A program made the translations under genes and the position numbers. A stretch of DNA of 64,000 bases from Ensifer adhaerens (GTDB lineage: Bacteria; Pseudomonadota; Alphaproteobacteria; Rhizobiales; Rhizobiaceae), in contig NZ_CP118611.1 of the NCBI RefSeq assembly GCF_028993555.1, positions 862,001 to 926,000 on the forward strand, read 5' to 3'. Positions 27,179 through 33,936 of this stretch are shown one piece after another. The notes beneath the pieces were generated by a model. The model did no database searches, had not been told where the DNA came from, and worked only from the letters and a program-made list of their open reading frames with translations. How positions within the stretch are numbered: position 1 is the stretch's first letter; every line of letters starts with the position of its first letter.

Positions 27179-27192
27179 GGAATATGTATTCC
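27179..27192. promoter_or_regulatory. Palindromic operator candidate upstream of the sugar ABC operon
   Basis: GGAATATGTATTCC is a perfect 14-bp inverted repeat, about 150 bp before the binding-protein start. A related half-site GGAATAAACG lies at 27149-27158 and a minus-strand GGAATGAACG at 28130-28121 before the TIM-barrel gene. The nearby LacI-family protein is the likely binder. Confidence 0.55.
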
Positions 27193-27262
27193 ATTTTATA
27201 GGGGCGCCGTCAAGACCTGTTGCGGCGCCCCGCATCGTTTTCCCGTTGTCCGCCGCAGAGGG

Positions 27263-28075
27263 TCAGATCCGGGTTTGGATGTGGTCCACGCTCTGCCGGA
27301 TCGCCGCAGCCGGATCCGCGACCGCGTGAACTTCGGCGGCAAACGGTTCAAAGGAAAGCGGTCCTGCATAGCCCTCGGCACGCAGGCGACGGATCTGGCC
27401 GACATTGTCGAGAAGGTCGTGCTGATCGACCAGAACGCGATGCGAGTCGCGGAGATCGGAAACGGCCACCCGACCGTCGGTAACGCCGGAAATATGCACA
27501 AGACCGGTCATTTCAGGATAGGTTGCGGCCTCGCCCGCGAGATGATGATGGAACGTGTCGTGGACCAGCCGGAAGGTCTTTTCTCCGCCAATTGCTTTTA
27601 TCGCCTCGACAGCTTCGGTTTTCGAGCGCAACGAGCAGATTTCGAAGCCCAGCGGCTCGACAAGGCCGATGATTCCTGCCGATTCGAGCATCGGTTTCAG
27701 CACGGTAAGCGCTTCGCGGAGGTTTGCCTGCCGTTCTCCGTCCGCCTGGCCAGAGCCATCGTTGACGGGCACGAGCACGAGGGCCTTGGCGCCGCAGTCG
27801 CGAGCATAGGCTATCAGTTCTCCCGCTTCTTTCTGACGACCCGGATTCCACTCGTTGAAACGCTGCAACGCGTTGATCGAAATAATGGTAATGCCATTGC
27901 GATTGGCGAGTGCCGCTACATCCTTTGCGGGCGTGCCATCGATGATGGCATTGCCCGAAAGGTCGTTTCGGATTTCGACGGAGGAGATCCCGAGGGATTT
28001 GGCAAGTTCGAAGAAGGTGCCGAGCGGAAGGCCGGGCGTCGTCATATGATTGAGGGCGAAGGGCAGGGTTGTCAC
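27263..28075 (-). CDS. Xylose-isomerase-like TIM barrel protein (IolE/MocC type)
   Basis: 270-residue AP-endonuclease-2/sugar-isomerase TIM barrel. Expected metal ligands are seen: VEPLGFE, LVHDTFHHHL, HISGV and LSFEPFA. This fold includes 2-keto-myo-inositol dehydratase (IolE), inosose isomerase (IolI) and the rhizopine protein MocC. The start is a GTG at 28075 preceded by GGAGGAG 8 nt upstream; frame-open ATGs at 28105 and 28114 place this site inside the gene. It lies between lacI and the transporter, so it probably acts on the imported sugar. Exact reaction is not assignable. Confidence 0.8.
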   Translation of the reverse strand: MTTLPFALNHMTTPGLPLGTFFELAKSLGISSVEIRNDLSGNAIIDGTPAKDVAALANRNGITIISINALQRFNEWNPGRQKEAGELIAYARDCGAKALVLVPVNDGSGQADGERQANLREALTVLKPMLESAGIIGLVEPLGFEICSLRSKTEAVEAIKAIGGEKTFRLVHDTFHHHLAGEAATYPEMTGLVHISGVTDGRVAVSDLRDSHRVLVDQHDLLDNVGQIRRLRAEGYAGPLSFEPFAAEVHAVADPAAAIRQSVDHIQTRI

Positions 28076-28113
28076 GGGAATGTCTCCTCCAGTGGGATGG
28101 GTCATGCGTTGCA

Positions 28114-28130
28114 AATAGAACGTTCATTCC
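28114..28130. promoter_or_regulatory. LacI-type operator candidate before the TIM-barrel gene
   Basis: GAACGTTC (28118-28125) is a perfect palindrome with the central CG typical of LacI-family operators and imperfect flanking symmetry. It lies about 45 bp upstream of the GTG start at 28075 and shares the GGAATNAACG half-site with 27149-27158. Confidence 0.5.
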
Positions 28131-28196
28131 ATTTACAGCGTCGCTGACATTTCACCAACGGCTGGAGGACAGTTAAAGAGCGAGTGGCCCAAAGGA

Positions 28197-28212
28197 CTTG
28201 CATTCCTGCAAG
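28197..28212 (-). terminator. Weak hairpin after the lacI-type gene
   Basis: CTTGCA/TGCAAG around TTCC gives a 6-bp stem 39 bp after the regulator stop on the minus strand, followed by a short TCCTTT. It may attenuate rather than stop transcription into the TIM-barrel gene. Confidence 0.35.
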
Positions 28213-28250
28213 ATTGCCTTTCGTCAATGACGGAAATCTATCATTCGCGG

Positions 28251-29282
28251 CTAGATGTTTTCAGGCGTGAAAAGATCAAAGGGAAGGAAGGTTTGCCCTG
28301 GGGCGCCCGTCGGGCCCTTGTCGATGGCCTGGATCATCAGATTGATCGTGTCGCGTGCAAGGGTCGCCGTCGGGGTTGAGATCGCGAGCGTGACGACGTC
28401 GTCTCCAAGGGCCGCCCGGGACTCCGGCGTCAGTTCGTTGACCACGGCGATGAGCTTACCCTCGAGCTTTTCCTCGCGTATGGCCGAGATCGCACCTTCC
28501 ATGCCCCCCCCGCAGACGTAGAAGCCGATCAGATCCGGGTGGCGTTGCAAAAGGTTCAGCGTTGCTTCGTGCGTAATCTCGGCCGTATCGAGATTGACCA
28601 TGGTATCAAGCACTTCGAATTCCGGTGCATGCTCGCGAAAATAAGAGCGGAACCCGATCTCTCGAAGTTCATGGCCGAGGAAGCGATGGCTTCCGACGAA
28701 GGCCGCAACCTTGCCGGGGCGCTTGGCCGCCTTGGCGATCATCCACGCCGCCGTACGACCGACCTTGTGGTTGTTGAGCCCGACATAACCTTCACGCACA
28801 CCGGCTGCGAAATCGGAAAGCAACGAGAAGACGGGGATCCCGCGCTCCTTCAGCTCCTCGATTGCGGCCGTTACCGCCGGATAATCGGGAGCGACGAGCG
28901 CAATCGCCTGGTTTCGCGCCGCAGCCGCACGAAGCTTTTCCGTAATCGCCGTCGGCGTCGAATTTGCTACGAAGTCGACCTGGGCGAAAACGCGCGCGTT
29001 TGAAAGCGAAAGCGCCGCGTTTTCGATCTCCTTGGCAACGGCCTTGTAGAAGGACTGCTCCGGTTTCTGCAGCACAAAGCCAAGTCTGTATTGCGGCAGG
29101 TCTTCGAAGACGCGCTGCCGGATGAGGCCAACGGCATGGTAGCCTATGGATTTGGCTGCCTCGTAGACACGTCGTGCAGTCTCTTCTCGCACCGGATGCC
29201 GTCCGTTCAGGACGCGATCGACGGTCGCGACGCTGACACCGGCGGTCCGCGCAAGGTCGGCAATGGTCGGACGGTTGCTCAT
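28251..29282 (-). CDS. LacI-family transcriptional regulator
   Basis: 343-residue repressor. The N-terminal helix-turn-helix IADLARTAGVSVATVDRVLNG and hinge region are typical, followed by a periplasmic-binding-like ligand domain (AFVGSHRFLGHELREIGFRSYF). It belongs to the subgroup whose ligand domain resembles CUT2 binding proteins, fitting control of the adjacent sugar importer. It is divergent from the oxygenase gene at 29446, with about 160 bp between them, so it may govern both directions. Palindromes at 27179-27192 and 28114-28130 are likely sites. Confidence 0.9.
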   Translation of the reverse strand: MSNRPTIADLARTAGVSVATVDRVLNGRHPVREETARRVYEAAKSIGYHAVGLIRQRVFEDLPQYRLGFVLQKPEQSFYKAVAKEIENAALSLSNARVFAQVDFVANSTPTAITEKLRAAAARNQAIALVAPDYPAVTAAIEELKERGIPVFSLLSDFAAGVREGYVGLNNHKVGRTAAWMIAKAAKRPGKVAAFVGSHRFLGHELREIGFRSYFREHAPEFEVLDTMVNLDTAEITHEATLNLLQRHPDLIGFYVCGGGMEGAISAIREEKLEGKLIAVVNELTPESRAALGDDVVTLAISTPTATLARDTINLMIQAIDKGPTGAPGQTFLPFDLFTPENI

Positions 29283-29445
29283 CGCTTCTCCTGATAGGTT
29301 TGCATCACGAATGATTTGCTGTGAATGCCATCATTTGAGAGAATATATCATTGCTGCATTGAGACCTGGCAAAAGTCAACCTATCGTCATTGCACGACAT
29401 CGGACGTTCCTGGCCAAACTGGCCGGATCGCAGGGAGGAGAGCAA

Positions 29446-30537
29446 ATGGCGATGGTTCCAACGAAGCGAGATTACAGTCTCCTTGGGCGCGACGCCCAGG
29501 CGGCTGTCGCCAATGGCCTCTCGGCTGCCGAGTGGTATCACACGGAAATTCCGCGCAAGCAGATGAAGGAACTGATGAAGCGTGAGGACGGTCCCGCCAT
29601 TCGCGACACCGCGATCTGGCTCGGTTGCCTCGTTCTTTTCGGTGGGCTCGGCGTCACCTTCTGGGGCACCTGGTGGGCCGTGCCGTTTTTCCTCGCCTAC
29701 GGCGTTCTCTACGGTTCGGCTTCTGACAGCCGTTGGCACGAATGCGGGCATGGCACCGCGTTCAAGACGATGTGGATGAACAACGCCGTCTACCAGATCG
29801 CCTGCTTCATGATCATGCGCAATCCCGTGACTTGGCGCTGGAGCCACACGCGCCACCACACCGATACGGTCATCGTCGGTCGCGATCCTGAAATCGCCGT
29901 CATGCGGCCGCCGGATCTCCTGCGCCTCGTACTGAACTTCTTCGGCATTCTCGATGTCTGGCACGCGATCGTCGACATGGTTCGCAACACGCTTGGCATC
30001 ATCAGTGCCGAGGAAGCGACGTTCATCCCGGAAATGGAACAACCGAAGGCGATCCTCGTTGCTCGCGTCTGGTTCGCTATCTACGCCGCAACCATCGCGC
30101 TCTCGCTCTACCTAGGCTCGATCCTGCCGCTGATGCTGATCGGCCTGCCGCGGCTCTACGGTGCCTGGCACCATGTGCTGACCGGGCTGCTGCAGCATGG
30201 CGGTCTTGCCGACAACGTGACCGATCATCGGCTGAACAGCCGCACGGTCTACATGAACCCGGTGAGCCGCTTCGTCTATTGGAACATGAACTACCATGTG
30301 GAGCACCACATGTTCCCGATGGTGCCCTATCACGCGCTTCCGAAGCTTCACGCCATGATCAAGCACGATCTGCCGGGGCCGAACCCGTCGATGCTGCACG
30401 GCTATCGAGAGATGATCCCGGCCTTCCTGCGGCAGTTGCGCAATGAAGACTATTTCTTGAAGCGCGAGTTGCCGGCGACGGCGAAGCCTTATCGGGAAGA
30501 GTTTCACAGCGACGCGATCGTGCACGCAGCGGAATAA
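29446..30537 (+). CDS. mocD: MocD-like membrane diiron oxygenase (fatty acid desaturase superfamily)
   Basis: 363-residue integral-membrane enzyme with the three histidine boxes of the desaturase/alkane hydroxylase class: H98-ECG-H102, H134-TR-HH138 and H284-VE-HH288, with hydrophobic spans near residues 55-95 and 210-245. A Rieske ferredoxin and a ferredoxin reductase follow directly, giving a complete electron chain. This trio matches mocDEF of rhizopine catabolism, thought to remove the O-methyl group of 3-O-methyl-scyllo-inosamine. The ATG at 29446 has the RBS GGGAGGAG. An amine or ether demethylase acting on another substrate is an alternative. Confidence 0.7.
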   Translation: MAMVPTKRDYSLLGRDAQAAVANGLSAAEWYHTEIPRKQMKELMKREDGPAIRDTAIWLGCLVLFGGLGVTFWGTWWAVPFFLAYGVLYGSASDSRWHECGHGTAFKTMWMNNAVYQIACFMIMRNPVTWRWSHTRHHTDTVIVGRDPEIAVMRPPDLLRLVLNFFGILDVWHAIVDMVRNTLGIISAEEATFIPEMEQPKAILVARVWFAIYAATIALSLYLGSILPLMLIGLPRLYGAWHHVLTGLLQHGGLADNVTDHRLNSRTVYMNPVSRFVYWNMNYHVEHHMFPMVPYHALPKLHAMIKHDLPGPNPSMLHGYREMIPAFLRQLRNEDYFLKRELPATAKPYREEFHSDAIVHAAE

Positions 30538-30566
30538 CCAACGAACTTAGCAAATGGGAGGAAGTC

Positions 30567-30884
30567 ATGAGCGGAAACTGGGTTGAAGTCTGCGCGGCCG
30601 ATGAAATCGACGAGGAAGACGTCATCCGCTTCGATCATGAAGGGCGCACCTTCGCGGTCTACCGGAGCCCGGATGACGAGTACTTCGCAACCGACGGGCT
30701 TTGCACGCACGAGCACATCCATCTGTCGGACGGTCTCGTGATGGACGACATCATCGAATGTCCGAAGCACAACGGTCGCTTCAACTACAAGACCGGCCAG
30801 GCCAAGGGCGCTCCGGTCTGCGTCAACCTTAAGACCTATCCGGTGAAGGTTGAGGCAGGAAGCGTGTTCATCGCGATCGCTTGA
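30567..30884 (+). CDS. mocE: MocE-like Rieske [2Fe-2S] ferredoxin
   Basis: 105-residue cytosolic Rieske ferredoxin with ligands C46-T-H48 and C65-PK-H68 at normal spacing, in the context CTHEHIHLSDG and ECPKHNGRFNYKTG. It should carry electrons from the reductase encoded next (MocF-like) to the membrane oxygenase encoded before it. RBS GGGAGGAAG precedes the ATG; gaps of 29 and 49 bp mark it as the middle gene of an operon. The similarity to MocE is by fold, size and context. Confidence 0.8.
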   Translation: MSGNWVEVCAADEIDEEDVIRFDHEGRTFAVYRSPDDEYFATDGLCTHEHIHLSDGLVMDDIIECPKHNGRFNYKTGQAKGAPVCVNLKTYPVKVEAGSVFIAIA

Positions 30885-30933
30885 TGGCGACTTCAACAGG
30901 AATAGTTCGGCGGGAGCGGGCAGGGAGGTTGAG

Positions 30934-32160
30934 ATGAGTGGAGTAGTCATCATTGGTGCGGGCGAATGCGGCGCAAGAGCCGCCTTTGCCCTGAGGGAGA
31001 AGGGCTACGTCGGCTCAATCACGTTGATCGGCGCCGAACCACATCTTCCCTATGAGCGGCCACCGCTTTCGAAGGACGGTCTCAAGGAGCAGGTTCAACC
31101 GAAATATGTCGCCGATGCCGAGCGCTATGCGGCCTCTGGGATTGCGGTGCTGACCGACAGCCCGGTCAAGGCCATTGACCGCGTCGCCAAGCGCGTCGAA
31201 CTCATCGACGGCGGCAGCATTTCCTACGATCGGCTCTTGCTGACGACCGGCGCCCGCGCACGGACGATACCCGGAACCGATGATGGATCTCGGCGCATTC
31301 GCACCCTCAGAACGCATGCTGACGCCGAGCAAATTCGCCGCGAACTTACGCCCGGGCGGAGGCTCGCCATCATCGGCGGCGGATTTATTGGGCTGGAGCT
31401 CGCGGCAACGGCGCGCGGCCTCGGCGCCGACGTCGTCCTGATCGAAGGGCTGCCACGCATCCTTTCGCGCGGCGTTCCGGCCGAGATCGCGACTGTCGTG
31501 GCAGAACGGCACCGCACGGAAGGCGTCGATATAAGGTCCGACACGAAAATCGATCGCATCGATGCCGACGAGAACGGCGTGCTGATCCTGCTTGCGAACG
31601 GACAATCGGTCGATGCAGATTTCCTGGTCGTTGGCATCGGTGCAGCGCCGAATACGGAGCTGGCAGAAGCCGCTGGCCTTGTGGTCGACAATGGTATTGC
31701 CGTCGACGCGACGCTCAGGACGTCGGATCCCGACATCTTCGCGGCCGGCGATTGCTGCTCCTATCCGATCTGTCACTATGGCGACCGCCGGGTGCGTCTC
31801 GAGGCCTGGCGCAATGCGCAGGACCAGGGAACACTTGTCGCCGGCAATCTGCTGGGTGCGAACGAAACGATAACCAGCGTGCCCTGGTTCTGGTCCGACC
31901 AATATGACCTGACTTTGCAGATTGCCGGACTTGCAGACGGCGCGACCGTAACGGTGCGGCGCGATATCGCCGACGGAGCCTTCATTCTTTTTCATCTGGA
32001 CGACACCGGGCGGTTGCTTGCCGCTTCCGGCATCGGCCCCGGCAATGCCGTCGCGCGCGACATTCGGCTTGCCGAAATGTTGATCGCGGCCGGAAAGCGG
32101 CCCGACCCTCAGGCGCTCGTTTCGCCTGAAAGCAAACTCAAGGCCCTGCTTGCCGCCTAG
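30934..32160 (+). CDS. mocF: MocF-like FAD-dependent ferredoxin reductase
   Basis: 408-residue NAD(P)H:ferredoxin reductase of the BphA4/PdR type: FAD-binding IIGAGECGARAAFAL, PYERPPLSK, NAD-binding IIGGGFIGLELAATARGLG and the C-terminal FAD motif DIFAAGDCCSYP, then VPWFWSDQYDLTLQIAG. It supplies electrons to the Rieske protein encoded upstream. ATG 30934 has GGGAGG; the open frame to 30850 would overlap the ferredoxin gene. Length is standard. Confidence 0.85.
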   Translation: MSGVVIIGAGECGARAAFALREKGYVGSITLIGAEPHLPYERPPLSKDGLKEQVQPKYVADAERYAASGIAVLTDSPVKAIDRVAKRVELIDGGSISYDRLLLTTGARARTIPGTDDGSRRIRTLRTHADAEQIRRELTPGRRLAIIGGGFIGLELAATARGLGADVVLIEGLPRILSRGVPAEIATVVAERHRTEGVDIRSDTKIDRIDADENGVLILLANGQSVDADFLVVGIGAAPNTELAEAAGLVVDNGIAVDATLRTSDPDIFAAGDCCSYPICHYGDRRVRLEAWRNAQDQGTLVAGNLLGANETITSVPWFWSDQYDLTLQIAGLADGATVTVRRDIADGAFILFHLDDTGRLLAASGIGPGNAVARDIRLAEMLIAAGKRPDPQALVSPESKLKALLAA

Positions 32161-32213
32161 TGCGAGTGCCTATCGCGCCTCCCACACGTGTTCACTGATA
32201 TCGGAGACTTCTC

Positions 32214-33011
32214 ATGAAAAGCCGCCGCCCGACTGTTGCTGACCTCCTTTCGATGAAGGGCAAGCGCCAACTCACCATGTTGCGTGTGGAAACGCTTGAC
32301 GAGGCGCAAGCGGCGGAAGCTGCCGGCATCGACCTCGTCTCCGTGCCGCCGGCGCTTCTGGGGCCACAGTTTCGGGAGGTGGCACCGACGTGTTTTGCGT
32401 TTCCAGGTCTGGAATATGGCGACTACGTTTCCGCGGAAGAATACATCCGCGCGGCATTCAAGGCGCTGAAGGCCGGCGGCGATGCCGTCTATTGCGCCGC
32501 CGGTCTTTCGACTGTCAGGCGCATGCGGGAAGAGGGCATTCCGGTCTGCGGCCATGTCGGGCTCATCCCCTCCAAGGCCACCTGGACCGGTGGTTTCCGC
32601 GCGGTCGGCAAGACCGCGGCAAGCGCGCTCGAGATCTGGCGGCAGGTGAAGGCTCTTGAGGAGGCTGGCGCCTTTGCCGCCGAAATCGAGGTCGTGCCCG
32701 GCGACGTCGCATCGGCGATCAGCGCCCGAACTTCGATGCTGATGCTTTCGATGGGGGCGGGTTCCGGCTGCGACGCCCAATATCTCTTCGCGAGTGACGT
32801 GCTCGGCAGCAACCGTGGCCATGTGCCGCGCCACGCCAAGACCTATCGCAACTTCGCGGCTGAATATGATCGCCTCCAGGGTGAGCGGATCGGGGCGTTT
32901 ACCGAGTTCGCCGAGGATGTTCGGTCCGGCGCCTATCCGGAGCAGCGGCAACTCGTGGGCATCGATCGGGCGGAGCTCAGAACGTTTCTGACCGAGCTGG
33001 AGCGCAATTAG
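32214..33011 (+). CDS. PanB-family TIM barrel lacking canonical catalytic residues
   Basis: 265-residue protein related to ketopantoate hydroxymethyltransferase (PanB): GIPVCGHVGLIPSKATWTGGFRAVGK and SMGAGSGCDAQYLFASDVLG match the family, and the Glu of EIEVVP is kept. However, the Asp of the usual VGDSLG motif is replaced in SVPPALLG, the Asp of the LADLPF motif is absent, and the VKIEGG lysine and glutamate are replaced in VYCAAG. It likely does not make ketopantoate. Its place after mocDEF-like genes (54-bp gap) suggests a related TIM-barrel reaction on the demethylation product. ATG 32214 has GGAG upstream. Confidence 0.7.
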   Translation: MKSRRPTVADLLSMKGKRQLTMLRVETLDEAQAAEAAGIDLVSVPPALLGPQFREVAPTCFAFPGLEYGDYVSAEEYIRAAFKALKAGGDAVYCAAGLSTVRRMREEGIPVCGHVGLIPSKATWTGGFRAVGKTAASALEIWRQVKALEEAGAFAAEIEVVPGDVASAISARTSMLMLSMGAGSGCDAQYLFASDVLGSNRGHVPRHAKTYRNFAAEYDRLQGERIGAFTEFAEDVRSGAYPEQRQLVGIDRAELRTFLTELERN

Positions 33012-33092
33012 CGCCGGACGCGCTTGCGTCGGGGAGGGCGGTTGGTATAGTCCCGCGCAAAACGTAACTTCCCTCCACAAGCGGATTTCGAT

Positions 33093-33905
33093 TTGAGCGC
33101 CCTTCTCGAGGACAGCCTCACCTTTGTTGCCTTGCTGACCGCAATCTACGCGGCAACGGTGCTGGTCTATTTCATTCTGGGCTATGGCATCACCTGGCTC
33201 AACGACCGCAATCCTGAACGCCGCATCCAGAAGGGGCGGCGCGGTGAAAAGCGCAAGGCCATCGAAATCCGCCAGAGCATAGCCTCGATCCTTGTCACCT
33301 GCACGTCCGTCGCAATCGGTCTCTTCGCCCAGCACCAGGGCTGGACCTTCTTCTCGCCCTGGGATTTTAGCTGGTGGACGGCAGTGCCGCTTTTCCTGCT
33401 CTGCATGGTGCTCTTCGACGCCTGGTTCTACTTCGCCCACCGGCTGCTGCACACCAAGCTCTTCTATAAGTACCATCTGCTCCACCACCGCAGCGTCGCG
33501 CCGAGCGTGTGGAGCAATGATTCGATCGGGCTTGTGGATACGGCGTTGTCGCAGGGCTACTACGCCGTCATCACCTTCCTCGTGCCGTTCCCGCCGATCA
33601 TTCTTCTGGCGCACCGGCTCTTCGACCAGATCAACGGTACCTTCGGCCACGCGGGCTTTGAATATTTCGCCTCGCGCACCGCACGCTATCCCTGGCCGAT
33701 GCTTTGCACGACCTATCACGACCAGCACCACGCGGAGTTCAAATACAACTACGCGAACTATTTCTCGTTCTGGGATCGGGTAATGGGCACGATTGCGCCG
33801 AATTATGATCGGCGTGTGGAGGTGCTGGAAGGCGAGGCGCCGGCGCTGAATTTGCGTAAGGCGCCGAGCGTGACGGGAGCGGCTGAGACCACTGCTGCCG
33901 ATTGA
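33093..33905 (+). CDS. Sterol desaturase/fatty acid hydroxylase-family membrane diiron protein
   Basis: 270-residue membrane protein with hydrophobic spans near residues 10-32, 65-82, 95-115 and 150-175, and histidine clusters HRLLH, HLLHHRS, HAGFEYF and HDQHHAEF, the pattern of the FA_hydroxylase superfamily. Substrate is unknown; members modify sterols, hopanoids, fatty acids or alkylglycerols. The start is TTG at 33093, without a strong RBS. It lies 81 bp after the PanB-like gene, same strand, and may belong to the same unit or stand alone. The electron donor could be the nearby Rieske protein. Confidence 0.82.
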   Translation: MSALLEDSLTFVALLTAIYAATVLVYFILGYGITWLNDRNPERRIQKGRRGEKRKAIEIRQSIASILVTCTSVAIGLFAQHQGWTFFSPWDFSWWTAVPLFLLCMVLFDAWFYFAHRLLHTKLFYKYHLLHHRSVAPSVWSNDSIGLVDTALSQGYYAVITFLVPFPPIILLAHRLFDQINGTFGHAGFEYFASRTARYPWPMLCTTYHDQHHAEFKYNYANYFSFWDRVMGTIAPNYDRRVEVLEGEAPALNLRKAPSVTGAAETTAAD

Positions 33906-33936
33906 GGCGGCTTGCGTTCCAATCCATTTTTCTGCG

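Noticed and set aside
29446..30537. Plain fatty acid desaturase call
   Set aside because: Possible by fold, but the adjoining Rieske ferredoxin and ferredoxin reductase plus inositol-type importer fit a MocD-like oxygenase better.
32214..33011. Ordinary panB (pantothenate synthesis) call
   Set aside because: Landmark motifs are present, but the metal-binding aspartates and the Lys/Glu of the catalytic strand are not, and no panC or other pantothenate gene is adjacent.
33014..33033. Short GACGC/GCGTC hairpin after the PanB-like gene
   Set aside because: Only a 5-bp core stem, no T-run; too weak for a terminator call.
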